Made by a program: the position numbers and the translations under genes. Of a stretch of 64,000 nt of DNA, positions 1 to 8,280 are shown one piece after another. The stretch is taken from positions 124,001 through 188,000 of the forward strand of contig NZ_CAJHCR010000012.1 in NCBI RefSeq assembly GCF_904848585.1. Reading direction: 5' to 3'. Within the stretch, counting starts at the first letter, position 1; each line of letters starts with the position of its first letter. Source of the stretch: Paraburkholderia kirstenboschensis (GTDB lineage: Bacteria; Pseudomonadota; Gammaproteobacteria; Burkholderiales; Burkholderiaceae). Under the pieces are notes generated by a model. The model did no database searches. It was not told where the DNA came from and saw only the letters and a program-made list of their open reading frames with translations.

Positions 1-1
1 G

Positions 2-229
2 CTCGACGTCCAGAGTTTCGACGTGTCGCCTGGCGATGCAGCGACTGTCGATGTGTTGTGGTCGGTATGGCCACCCGGGAAAGCGCCGCCCGTGACGGGC
101 CATACCATCGCGCGCGAGCCGTGCACGGGTGCGGGCCGCGATGCGGCGGTGGTGGCCTGGAGCCGGGCGCTCGCCACAGTTAGCGTCGCGATCGCCGCCG
201 CGATCCGCCCTTCGCCGGCAGTCGACTGA
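2..229 (+). CDS. pqiC: PqiC-like ABC-transport auxiliary lipoprotein, C-terminal end (partial)
   Basis: The frame is open from base 2 and ends with TGA, so only about the last 75 residues are present. The visible part starts LDVQSFDVSPG and continues with an LWSVWPPG segment and an ending rich in AL..VS.AIAAAI. This is the pattern of the C-terminal half of PqiC/DUF330 lipoproteins. Known for the family: PqiC is an outer-membrane lipoprotein that works with the MCE protein PqiB and the inner-membrane protein PqiA in phospholipid transport across the envelope. The upstream partner genes lie outside the window, so the operon cannot be confirmed. The start codon, lipobox and N-terminal domain are not visible. 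Confidence 0.65.
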   Translation, partial: LDVQSFDVSPGDAATVDVLWSVWPPGKAPPVTGHTIAREPCTGAGRDAAVVAWSRALATVSVAIAAAIRPSPAVD

Positions 230-619
230 AAGGTGGAATGGAAATGGCGCATGACACGCTTCTATCGCGCATGCGCCGCGGTAGTCGTTGCCGTTGGACT
301 GTCGATATGGGTCGATGCCTCGGCGGACTCCGGCGCTGCATGATTGCTCGATGAGCAGCCAGATTTCGTCCGCCAGCTTTTGAATGAAGTTCAGACGCCA
401 GGCACCGTTGCTGCTCGTCTCGCACAAGCATTTCAAAAGTCTCCGACGCAGTGACGTATCTGATTTTCTTCCCGTGGCGGTTCCGACGGGGTTTGCGCTG
501 GCAAGGAGCAGAGGCGCTAACAAGTCGCGTACTCGCCCGACACATATAAGGAACAAAGGTTTTCGATTCGCCTGCCGTTAACGCTTTCGTGTAAGCCAAA
601 TAAAAAGAAGTTGATAAGC
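230..619. other. Gap between pqiC-like gene and TAP-like peptidase
   Basis: About 390 bases with no convincing gene. A 30-codon frame at 251-343 on the plus strand begins MTRFYRACAAVVVAVGLSIW and looks like a bare signal peptide that stops soon after its hydrophobic core. It may be a tiny exported peptide or the stump of a lost gene. The stretch from 440 to 619 is less GC-rich and probably carries the promoter of the downstream lipoprotein gene. An AAGAAG ribosome site sits at 605-610. Confidence 0.3.
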
Positions 620-2500
620 ATGAAAGCGATTTTCACTGGCCAGTATTTCCGCGCGTTCGTCGCCATGCCTGGCACTATCGGCGCGTTGCGCTCGCGCATA
701 GCGCGTCGAATGAGCGATTCGCAGATCGATGCTGCTGGCACCGCCGCGTCATCCGTTGCAGCGTGCTTGTGTGCCGCTGCGCTGCTGGCCGGCTGTGATG
801 GCGGTGGCGTAAGCGGGCAAGCCGATCCCCTTGCCGCCTACAAAACCCAGCAGATTGCCTGGGCGCCATGCAACGCGGAGCAAATTGAAGACATGCCCAC
901 GCTGACTGTGAGCGCGCTCGGTACGGATCTGAGCTGCGCACAGATCAGAGTGCCGATGGACTACGCGCATCCCACAGCGGGCGACATTTCCATTGGCGTG
1001 ATGCGCGTGGCGGCAGCCGCCCCCAAAGAGCGCGTCGGCGCGATCCTTTTCAATCCCGGCGGACCCGGCGGCGACGGATACCAGTTCGGCGCGCTCAGAG
1101 CGGGTCTAGCGCGTCTCGTGAATCCGGCGAGCGGCGGCTATCGCGGCTTGTACGACATGTCGCGCAAGTTCGATTTCGTCGGCTTTTCTCCGCGCGGCGT
1201 CGGCCGCAGCACGCAGCTCATTTGCTCGCTGCCCGCGCCGCTCGAACACGTCGACTGGCTGCCGAACAATCTGAGCCCGCAGAACGTGGACCGCGCGCTC
1301 TATAACGCCAGGCTGTACGCCGACGCTTGCCGCAACGTGCCGCTCGCGCCGTTCATCAACACCGATGCCACCGCGCGCGATATGGACGTCCTGCGCGCCG
1401 CGCTCGGCGACACGAGGCTCAACTACATCGGCTATTCCTACGGCACGCTGCTTGGCGCGTGGTATGCATCGCTGTTTCCGCAACAGACCGGTCGCATTCT
1501 GCTCGACAGTTCCGTCGACTACGATATGCCGCTGCCGCTGCAATCGCAGGCCGTCGCACAGCAGCAGCTCTACGACGACACCATCTCGCTGTATGCGCTC
1601 ACCAAGGTCGATCACGTTGCGCTGCCCAACACGCTCGCCGGCATTCGCTCGCTCTTCACGGATGCGCCGGACTGGTCGCGCAGCTATCTGTCGGAAAAGC
1701 TGTATAGCGTGATGCCGTACCACGGCGCCGTCGACGAGACCATCGTCGTGATGGCCGCTGCCTATGCGATCACCCAGGCAAGCGCGTCGCACCCGACACC
1801 CGATGCCTACGCCGCCGCCTTGGCGAATCACATCTATTTCCCGAACGATCCCGAGTGGAACCAGATGGCGCTCAAGCTCGCGCTCGGCTCGACAGGCGAG
1901 TATGCGGAGGCAGTCACGGGCGTCTACGCCTCGCCTGCGGCGCCGACCGACTGGGTCAACCCGACGGTGCGCTGCTCGGATGCACCGGTTTCGTCGAATC
2001 CGGCGTACTGGGTGAACCGTGCGACCGTCATCGCGCGCGAAGCGCCGATCGCGGACAGCTCCGACATCGACAATCCGTGTATCTACTGGGGGCCGGTTAC
2101 GCTCACCAAGCCGGCGCTGTCGGTGGCCGCGAAATCGGCGCCGCCCATTCTCATGCTTCAGTCCGAGAACGACATGCTGACGCCGCTGGCCGGCGCGCAG
2201 ACGACTCTTGCTGCCTTGCCCTCCGCGAGCATGATCCTCGTGAACGGCGAGTATTCGCACGGCCTCTTTCCGTACGGGACTGCCTGCGTCGATTCGACGG
2301 TCGCCAGTTATTTCCTGACCGGTGCGATGCCGCCGCGCAATACCGTCTGCGCGGGCAACGTCCTGCCGGGCGTGGCGGCGAACTCATCGGCCACGTCGGC
2401 GGCGGCGCTCAGGCGCGCATCGAGCGATGCCTTCACCGATCCCCAACAGGCGCAAGACATCATCGAGCGCACCCGCGAGCTTCTCCGCCCGCGCCGTTGA
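620..2500 (+). CDS. Secreted alpha/beta hydrolase lipoprotein, tripeptidyl-aminopeptidase (TAP) type, peptidase family S33
   Basis: Likely releases short peptides from the N-terminus of substrates outside the cytoplasm. The ATG at 620 follows AAGAAG by nine bases; a TTG at 611 in the same frame is less likely. The N-terminus is basic, then hydrophobic, then ends in an LLAGC lipobox (Cys59), so it should be a lipoprotein with an unusually long signal region. An ATG at 710 would give a shorter signal but has no ribosome site. The alpha/beta-hydrolase core shows an NPGGPGGDG oxyanion loop, the nucleophile elbow GYSYG (Ser273), an acid in QSENDML (Asp518) and a catalytic His in EYSHGLF (His547). 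The C-terminal part resembles the TAP C-terminal domain. The next gene, also a lipoprotein peptidase, starts 31 bases downstream, so the two are probably cotranscribed. Exact substrate unknown. Confidence 0.85.
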   Translation: MKAIFTGQYFRAFVAMPGTIGALRSRIARRMSDSQIDAAGTAASSVAACLCAAALLAGCDGGGVSGQADPLAAYKTQQIAWAPCNAEQIEDMPTLTVSALGTDLSCAQIRVPMDYAHPTAGDISIGVMRVAAAAPKERVGAILFNPGGPGGDGYQFGALRAGLARLVNPASGGYRGLYDMSRKFDFVGFSPRGVGRSTQLICSLPAPLEHVDWLPNNLSPQNVDRALYNARLYADACRNVPLAPFINTDATARDMDVLRAALGDTRLNYIGYSYGTLLGAWYASLFPQQTGRILLDSSVDYDMPLPLQSQAVAQQQLYDDTISLYALTKVDHVALPNTLAGIRSLFTDAPDWSRSYLSEKLYSVMPYHGAVDETIVVMAAAYAITQASASHPTPDAYAAALANHIYFPNDPEWNQMALKLALGSTGEYAEAVTGVYASPAAPTDWVNPTVRCSDAPVSSNPAYWVNRATVIAREAPIADSSDIDNPCIYWGPVTLTKPALSVAAKSAPPILMLQSENDMLTPLAGAQTTLAALPSASMILVNGEYSHGLFPYGTACVDSTVASYFLTGAMPPRNTVCAGNVLPGVAANSSATSAAALRRASSDAFTDPQQAQDIIERTRELLRPRR

Positions 2501-2531
2501 GACGCCCACAGCACTTTTCATTCGTACCGAC

Positions 2532-4373
2532 ATGATCCGAACTTACGCTCACCGCGCCGTGGCCGGCCTGATGGCGGCTACCCTGCTGTTTCTATCAGCC
2601 TGCGGCGGGCAGCTCGATGTACCCGCCGCGTCGCAAGACACGACTGTGCTCGTCTACATGATCGGCTCCGATCTGGAATCCGGCGCCGACAGACCGAGCG
2701 AAGGCGGCGCGGGCACGCTCAATATTAACGAGATGCTGCTCGCGCAGGCGCCCGCCAACGCGAACATCGTCATCGAGACGGGCGGCGCCGACCAGACCTA
2801 TCGCGTGAGCCCGGTTCCCGACTGGAAGAATGTGCGTCGCTTCACGGTGGCCAACCAGAAGCTGACCGAACTGGCGAACCTCGGTCCCGTCGATATGGGC
2901 CAGCCGCAGACGCTTACCGATTTCATCGCCTGGGCGAAGCAGAAGTACCCGGCGAATAAATACCGTCTGGTGCTGTGGGATCACGGCGGCGGCTGGGCCG
3001 GTTACGGCCAGGACGAAAACTTCAGCAATCACGGTTTCACGCTCGCGCAACTCACGCAGTCGATCAAGGCGGCGGTGGATGCGACCGGCATCCATTTCGA
3101 TGTGATCGGTTTCGATGCGTGCCTGATGGCCTCCGTCGAAGTTGCGAGTGCACTCGCGCCATACGCGGACTATCTGCTTGCGTCGCAGGAGAACGAGCCG
3201 GGCACCGGCTGGAACTGGCAAGCGCTGGTTCAGAACGCGTCGGCGGATCCACAGACCTTCGGCAAAGTGGTCGTGGACTCGTATCTCCTCAAGCAAGCTC
3301 AGGACAAAGACCCGAAGGACGCGGTCTCGACCCTTTCGCTCGTCGACCTGTCGAAGATTGCGCCGGTGCGCGCCGCGCTGGTCACGCTTGCGCAGCAACT
3401 TTCGTCGGCCGTCGCAAGCGCGGAAAGCTGGCTGGCCGTGGCGCAAGCTCGCTCGGCATCCCTGTCGTTCGGGGGTGCGGACGAAACGGATATCACGAGT
3501 CTGACGGCGCATTTCAACGCGGGCGGTGTCGCGGCACAGGCAGCCGCCGCGCTGTCCAGAGCCACGGCCGCCGCAGTCGTTTATACGCGCAACGGCAGCG
3601 TTTACCAGGACGCGGGCGGTCTGAGCGTGTACTTCCCGGCAAGCGTGGTGGACGTTAATACACCGGCAAGCTATGCGGGGATTCCGTTCGACGCTGGCTA
3701 CAAGTCTCTGGTGGCGGCATATGCCGGCAACGGCATCGGATTTCCCCGCCTGCTGGGCATCGACACGACGGGTACCACGAGCACGCAGTTCACGGCGCAC
3801 TACAACAGCACGTTCGGCGTTCGCTCGCTGGATCGGGCGCTCGTCACGGCGCCGCAGGCGGACGGCACGGTTGTCATGGCCGGCACGATGCCAATCGCGA
3901 TCCAGCCGACCGCGAAGCCGGTCGACACCTATACAGTCACGCGCACCGGCACCTGGCTTACGCTCAACGGCTATCCCGTGGTGTTCGTCGACAAGAACAG
4001 CAATGGCGATGACGACGAGAACGATCACCGGCGCTTCTTCAACGTGCCGCTCGAGATGGATGGTGAGGCGGTCGCGCTGCGCGTGAGCTCCGACAGCAAC
4101 GGCAACCTCGTGCCGCTCGGGATCGCGCGCGGCAATGTGGACACGAGCCGCCTCGAACCGTTGCCCGACGAGACGAGCGAGATTCGCACGCTCGGTTTCG
4201 CTTACGACACGACGCAAGACAAGCTCGGCAGCCCGACGCCGGTGTCGCCGGTGTTTCATGGCGGCAACCTGGTGTTCTCGATGACGACGCCGAACGGGAC
4301 GTATGAGGAAGGTCTGTTTATCACGAACTTTCGTGGCGAATACCGCCTCTCGGCCTTGTTTCCACGTTCCTGA
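2532..4373 (+). CDS. Clostripain-family (C11) cysteine peptidase lipoprotein
   Basis: A 613-residue protein starting at ATG 2532. The same frame is open further upstream, but only this start gives a signal peptide, with lipobox LSAC and modified Cys24. Peptidase C11 hallmarks are clear: an early YMIGSDLES strand, the catalytic His in LWDHGGGW (His151) and the catalytic Cys in GFDACLMASVEV (Cys197), followed by ASQENEPGTGW. Known for the family: clostripain-like enzymes cleave after basic residues and often mature by self-cleavage. The C-terminal 200 residues form a beta-rich region with an acidic NSNGDDDENDH stretch that could bind calcium. It follows the S33 peptidase gene, so the pair may form a surface-anchored peptide-degrading unit. 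A hairpin terminator lies just after the stop. Confidence 0.9.
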   Translation: MIRTYAHRAVAGLMAATLLFLSACGGQLDVPAASQDTTVLVYMIGSDLESGADRPSEGGAGTLNINEMLLAQAPANANIVIETGGADQTYRVSPVPDWKNVRRFTVANQKLTELANLGPVDMGQPQTLTDFIAWAKQKYPANKYRLVLWDHGGGWAGYGQDENFSNHGFTLAQLTQSIKAAVDATGIHFDVIGFDACLMASVEVASALAPYADYLLASQENEPGTGWNWQALVQNASADPQTFGKVVVDSYLLKQAQDKDPKDAVSTLSLVDLSKIAPVRAALVTLAQQLSSAVASAESWLAVAQARSASLSFGGADETDITSLTAHFNAGGVAAQAAAALSRATAAAVVYTRNGSVYQDAGGLSVYFPASVVDVNTPASYAGIPFDAGYKSLVAAYAGNGIGFPRLLGIDTTGTTSTQFTAHYNSTFGVRSLDRALVTAPQADGTVVMAGTMPIAIQPTAKPVDTYTVTRTGTWLTLNGYPVVFVDKNSNGDDDENDHRRFFNVPLEMDGEAVALRVSSDSNGNLVPLGIARGNVDTSRLEPLPDETSEIRTLGFAYDTTQDKLGSPTPVSPVFHGGNLVFSMTTPNGTYEEGLFITNFRGEYRLSALFPRS

Positions 4374-4399
4374 CGTGACGTAGAAGTCGTCATGCATCG

Positions 4400-4434
4400 C
4401 CCGCTGCCTTCGCGCAGCGGGCCAATTCTTTTCT
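4400..4434. terminator. Rho-independent terminator between convergent genes
   Basis: A perfect 8-bp stem, CCCGCTGC pairing with GCAGCGGG around a six-base loop, is followed by a T-rich tail (ATTCTTTTCTT). It lies 27 bases after the clostripain stop and in front of the convergent minus-strand operon, so it may serve both directions. Confidence 0.8.
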
Positions 4435-4482
4435 TGCGATGGGAAAGGAGTTCGACGTGCGAGCAGGGCGCCACAAGAGCGC

Positions 4483-5241
4483 TCAGCGCGCGCTGCGAAT
4501 AGCTCGCGAGTAGTCTGCGCCGATCGAGGCGTTATCCGGCCGCGCGATCAGACAACGGCGCTTGAGTTCCTCGAATGGACAGGAACGGCCGAGCAAACCG
4601 AGGCGATAGCTGTAATCGTCGGCGTGTCCGCTCAGCAGCACTTTCCAGCTATAGCGCAAATGCGGTGCAATTGTGCGCGCATGCCCGAGTATGTTCGTCG
4701 TGCAGTTGTTGAAGAGCGTGTGATAGTACTCAGGCCGCTCGTTCAGCTCGTTGACGCGGCGCATATAGTCTCTGAACAGCGCGCGCACGGTATCGGGGCT
4801 CACGTCGGCCGGATACAGGCACACCCGCTCGCGCCGCACGTCGGTGCGCACGCCGATGAGATCGCGCTCGTCCGCGACGACATAGATCAGATCGTAATTC
4901 CTGAAGAAGCCTTTCCACGTCGAATAACGCTGGCCGCTCCGGCGTCGCGTCTCGATGGAGACAGACAGGTAGCGGCCGTCGTCGAAACCGAAGCTCACGA
5001 AAACGTGTGCAATCGAATCGTACGCCCAGCGCGAAACCACCAGGTCCACGCTGCGCAGCCGCGCAAGCTCGTAATCGGCATCGAAATAGGCTGCGGTGTA
5101 GTCATCGCGCGTGCGGTAGGTGAAGTGACGGACATTGCGGATACGCACCACGTCGCCGCTCCACACCGCGGAGGCGGTGCGCGCGTATTCATCGACCCAC
5201 GCGTCGACCCGCGGTGCTGGGTTCTTCACGCGCGGCTCCAT
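4483..5241 (-). CDS. DUF4105 (Lnb N-terminal periplasmic domain)-like protein
   Basis: A 252-residue protein with the DUF4105 pattern: a hydrophobic strand with His79 (SIAHVFVSFGF) and a later FNNCTTNI motif (Cys180). The His-before-Cys order fits a permuted papain/NlpC-like fold, and an amidase or peptidase role is inferred from this. No clear signal peptide is seen with this start. It is the last gene of a minus-strand operon and its start overlaps the end of the upstream membrane-protein gene by 16 bases, indicating translational coupling. A second gene of the operon (5813-7069) carries a similar His/Cys pair. Substrate unknown; a role in envelope or lipoprotein processing is possible but unproven. 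Confidence 0.75.
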   Translation of the reverse strand: MEPRVKNPAPRVDAWVDEYARTASAVWSGDVVRIRNVRHFTYRTRDDYTAAYFDADYELARLRSVDLVVSRWAYDSIAHVFVSFGFDDGRYLSVSIETRRRSGQRYSTWKGFFRNYDLIYVVADERDLIGVRTDVRRERVCLYPADVSPDTVRALFRDYMRRVNELNERPEYYHTLFNNCTTNILGHARTIAPHLRYSWKVLLSGHADDYSYRLGLLGRSCPFEELKRRCLIARPDNASIGADYSRAIRSAR

Positions 5242-5795
5242 GACATGTTTGCTACGAACAGTAGCTGTGCGACCAGATTGAGCGCGACGAAGCTCGCGTG
5301 AAAAACCTGGTTGCGCGTGCGCATCGCGAAGATGCAGCCGATCGCGAAGACGGCGGTTTTCACCCAGTACATGTCGCCAAGGCCCGCTACGTGCAGTTCA
5401 CCCTTGATGAACGAATCCCCTATGTCGATCACGCTTTCGGCAAGCGCCAGGCCGAAAAACCACACGCGTCGCGACATGAAGTAGTCGCGGTAATCGGCGT
5501 ATTCACGCAATGATTCGGGGAACAGCATCGCGCACATCAGATAGATGATGAACGCGTAGAAGATCAGATAGAGATAGATGCCGAAGGTCCAGACGGGAAT
5601 TTCGCGCAGCGAGAATTCCCACCACCAGAATTGCAGGATATTGAGGATCAGCGACGCGACCCACGCCATGTGGATCGGATAAATGTTCTTGCTCGACGGA
5701 TGCTGGATGGCCGAACTTAGACCCTTGAGCATGTGCGTCAGCCCTAGACTGACGATCATGCCCATCACGATGCGCACGTGCGTGAATTTTTCCAT
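5226..5795 (-). CDS. Inner-membrane protein of unknown function
   Basis: A 189-residue protein starting at the ATG whose complement is 5793-5795 (MEKFTHVRIVMGMIVSLGLT). The frame is open further upstream, but that region overlaps the preceding gene. Five or so hydrophobic segments can be read, near residues 8-25, 43-62, 68-92, 112-128 and 145-185, with aromatic-rich boundaries (QFWWWEF). No catalytic motif is recognised. It lies 17 bases after the HdeD-amidase gene and overlaps the DUF4105 gene by 16 bases, so it is an internal member of a four-gene operon. It may act as membrane anchor or partner for the two putative amidase proteins; this is inference. Confidence 0.7.
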   Translation of the reverse strand: MEKFTHVRIVMGMIVSLGLTHMLKGLSSAIQHPSSKNIYPIHMAWVASLILNILQFWWWEFSLREIPVWTFGIYLYLIFYAFIIYLMCAMLFPESLREYADYRDYFMSRRVWFFGLALAESVIDIGDSFIKGELHVAGLGDMYWVKTAVFAIGCIFAMRTRNQVFHASFVALNLVAQLLFVANMSWSRA

Positions 5796-5812
5796 GACGC
5801 GTGTATGGGGCT

Positions 5813-7069
5813 CTAGCTGCGGCGTGCGCGGCGCATCTGCCTGAGGCTCAGCGCCGCCAGTGCGAACCAGCCGACGGCCGGCGGATGCGTGACCACGCGC
5901 AGGGCGCGTGCGTAGTCGAGCACGAGTCCCGGTGTCCAGGCCATGGTGCGCGCGCGATGACGCAGTTGCGCGGCGATCCACAATTCAGGCGTTGCGACGA
6001 GGCGTACCGCGTTCATCCATCCGCCTTCGCGGTATGCCGCGCCTTCGAGTGCCGCCTCCATGGCTTCGGCCACTGTGCTCGAGCAGTTGCGGTTGGTGAG
6101 GTTATATATTGCGGTTGCCTTGTAGGTTCCCGCGAATGCCGCGAGACGCGCGGCGTCGAAGCGGCGGAAGGTAATGCGCGCCGTCGATTCGCACCAGCTT
6201 GCTGCTTCTTCGGGATAATTCGGCAGATATCGTCCGGGCACGTTGTTGGACGCATCGGCGCGCAGCAGGCGTGCGAATTCATCCGGTGAACGGTCGATCT
6301 CCACGCCAGGATACAGGCTGAGATACACATCGCCTGCTTCAAGCGCGGCATGACCCGTCGAGATGACGCCGTTGACGTCGACCGCCGCGATATACCGGTC
6401 GATAACCGGGCGGCTCAGCGCCTTGTTCTTCGCCGATCCGACAGGCGTCCAGACGTGCACGATCATCGGCTCGACATTCGACGTTCCGGCAGGCGTTGCG
6501 TGCGCCGCCTCTGCGCGAGCCGCTTTGCGCAGACGCAGGTACAGCCAGATCATGCGGCAGCCGCTTACCGCCATCCACGTGCCGATGCAGTAGGGCACCG
6601 TGCCGCGATAGTGCGTCGGATACGGCTGAAAGAAGATGATCGCCAGCGCGATGCTCGCGACGCCGAGCGCCATGGTCGAGCGCCAGTGCCGATATCGCAC
6701 GACCCACGCCGCCGTGATCAGCAGCGCGCCTTCGAGCGCGAAGCCTGCGCCGAAGGTCATCGCGAGGAGAAAGTCGGAATAGCTGTGGCGCACGATGACG
6801 AGCACGCCGATAAGCACGCTGATCAGGCCTTTCACGTAGCGAAAGCGGGTCTGCAGCGACAGGCCGCTCTTCGCCAGCACGATCCCCGCGAGGCCTTCGG
6901 CGGCCAGCAGTACGCCGAAGGTCTGCAGCGGGAACCAGAGCGCGCCGTCGAGCGCGTCGGCCACGACGAAGGCGCCGATGCCGAGCCAGATCGCACCGAG
7001 CATGAGCAGTTTCGGCAGATGCCGGCTGATATAGCGCGCACCGAGCAGATGCAGGAGGAGCTGGATCAT
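5813..7069 (-). CDS. HdeD-like membrane domain fused to a putative permuted NlpC/P60-like amidase domain
   Basis: A 418-residue protein. The ATG overlaps the stop of the upstream gene in ATGA fashion (7066-7069). Residues 20-180 form about six hydrophobic helices resembling the HdeD/DUF308 membrane family. From about residue 200 a soluble domain follows, with TGHAALEAGDVYLSLYPG (His240) and later NLTNRNCSSTVAEAME (Cys329). His followed by Cys in this spacing is typical of circularly permuted papain-like folds (LRAT/YiiX/DUF4105 types), suggesting an acyltransferase, amidase or peptidase facing either the cytoplasm or the periplasm. A third hydrophobic patch occurs near the C-terminus. HdeD fused to such a domain is an uncommon architecture to my knowledge. 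Function not established. Confidence 0.7.
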   Translation of the reverse strand: MIQLLLHLLGARYISRHLPKLLMLGAIWLGIGAFVVADALDGALWFPLQTFGVLLAAEGLAGIVLAKSGLSLQTRFRYVKGLISVLIGVLVIVRHSYSDFLLAMTFGAGFALEGALLITAAWVVRYRHWRSTMALGVASIALAIIFFQPYPTHYRGTVPYCIGTWMAVSGCRMIWLYLRLRKAARAEAAHATPAGTSNVEPMIVHVWTPVGSAKNKALSRPVIDRYIAAVDVNGVISTGHAALEAGDVYLSLYPGVEIDRSPDEFARLLRADASNNVPGRYLPNYPEEAASWCESTARITFRRFDAARLAAFAGTYKATAIYNLTNRNCSSTVAEAMEAALEGAAYREGGWMNAVRLVATPELWIAAQLRHRARTMAWTPGLVLDYARALRVVTHPPAVGWFALAALSLRQMRRARRS

Positions 7070-7824
7070 TTTGCAGTGGTCTCCGCGAGGGCACTGGACG
7101 TATCGTCGTGCACGTCGCTCATGGCGCGGCGCAGGCACATTTGCAGCGCTTCGACCGCGCGCGCATGACGCTGCCGCGCGGCTCGCAGGTGCTTCGGATC
7201 GTTTCGGGCCGCTTCGCCGTGCTGTTCCGCGCGGGCGCGGCGTTCGTCGACGAGCAGTTGTGTGATGAGCGCATCGCCGCGACGGCTTTCGTCGAGCAGG
7301 TGCACGAAGGCATGAACGTTCTCGATCGAGATCGAACGCGCTTTTTCGCCGATGGCGAGCGTGCGGTTCCAGATCGACACGACGATCGCCGCGACCCACA
7401 CGAACACGTTGGCGGGCACGACCCACGCGGGTAGCGGCAGCGCCTGTTCCGCGCCTTTTAACCAGCCTTGTGAGCCAGCCGCGCCTTGCATGCCGTTGGC
7501 GGACGAGACCGCGCTTTCCAGCGCGTGATGGCGGGCGACTTCGATATCGACGCCCTTGGATGCGAGCAGCAGCGCCACGACGAACAGCACAATGCCGGCG
7601 ACGAAAATGTTTTGTCTATGTTCGCCTTCGTAGATCGAGCCGATGGCCTCGCGTAGCGAATCGAGCATCAGCACGGAAGCGACGATCGGCAATTCCGCGC
7701 TGCCGAGAAAATTGACGATGCCGTGATTACCGCCCACCTGCGCGTGCAGCATGGTCAGCACGGCGGTAACGAACACGGTGAGAACGACTCCGCCGACGGC
7801 ATCGGCAAACACTGCCTTTTTCAT
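7066..7824 (-). CDS. Membrane protein of unknown function, first gene of the HdeD/DUF4105 operon
   Basis: A 252-residue protein with an N-terminal hydrophobic helix (residues 6-28), two or three further helices (around 40-60, 72-90 and 135-155) and a long, charged, Ala/Arg-rich cytoplasmic tail (residues 160-252) likely to be helical or coiled coil. Its TGA overlaps the next ATG, so translation is probably coupled. As the promoter-proximal gene it faces uxuA across a 456-base divergent region. No family name can be given with confidence. Confidence 0.65.
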   Translation of the reverse strand: MKKAVFADAVGGVVLTVFVTAVLTMLHAQVGGNHGIVNFLGSAELPIVASVLMLDSLREAIGSIYEGEHRQNIFVAGIVLFVVALLLASKGVDIEVARHHALESAVSSANGMQGAAGSQGWLKGAEQALPLPAWVVPANVFVWVAAIVVSIWNRTLAIGEKARSISIENVHAFVHLLDESRRGDALITQLLVDERRARAEQHGEAARNDPKHLRAARQRHARAVEALQMCLRRAMSDVHDDTSSALAETTAK

Positions 7825-8280
7825 GTTGATCTTGAGAGCTTCCGGGTTGAGGCGAGACGGCCGGCGGCCTTCTTCGAATGTTGCGGCCCTTACGATTCAA
7901 CTAACGGAAGATCGCGGCGGAACTTGAGGCAGTTATGAAGATTTTTGATGCGAAACGGCCCACACGCGGCTGGTTTTTCAACCAAATCCGCCCGCTGGAA
8001 AAACCTGCAACCAGTGTCCGACAGCAGGCGAGCGGCAACCCAGCACACCCAAACGTATTCCAAAATCGTATAGATAAAGCGTTATTCTTCATTATAAAGG
8101 CATGTCGATCGCCGCTACTATGCGAACTCCTGGCTGCGCCCCACGCGTGAACCAAACAGGCGCAAGGCATCCGCACGGCGCCTCGCCGCCCTGGGCAACG
8201 CGAAGGGCCGAGCCGGCCAATCATTGTGATGCGCTGCCTGCGTCGAAGGCGAGGCGAGCGTACGAGGAGGAGACTCGATC
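7825..8280. other. Divergent intergenic region between membrane operon and uxuA
   Basis: No gene is seen in these 456 bases. The stretch 7930-8100 is AT-richer than its surroundings and should hold promoters for both directions. The conserved 69-bp element at 8055-8123 is listed separately. A very strong ribosome site (AGGAGGAG) sits near 8262-8270, just ahead of uxuA. Confidence 0.5.
8055..8123 (+). promoter_or_regulatory. Conserved 69-bp promoter/operator element, copy A (upstream of uxuA)
   Basis: This block aligns without gaps to 12759-12827, upstream of the M24 gene, with 54 of 69 identical bases by hand count. Shared cores include GTATTCCA, TATAGAT, GTTATT, TTCATT, TCGATCG and CTACTATGC. 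A GCAT...ATGC inverted pair lies in its right half. It ends 157 bases before uxuA. The second copy directly abuts the LysR gene at 11758-12747, so it is probably that regulator's binding site plus promoter. Confidence 0.75.

Noticed and set aside
180..599. 139-codon minus-strand frame after the pqiC-like gene
   Set aside because: Very basic, low-complexity translation with no family pattern; overlaps the end of the PqiC-like frame.
1106..2260. Long minus-strand open frame of 384 codons opposite the S33 peptidase gene
   Set aside because: It lies wholly opposite a well-supported gene, is Arg-rich with no motif, and reflects the high-GC antisense frame.
2595..4397. 600-codon minus-strand frame opposite the clostripain gene
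   Set aside because: Shadow frame with Arg/His-rich composition; the plus strand carries the catalytic His and Cys motifs and a lipobox.
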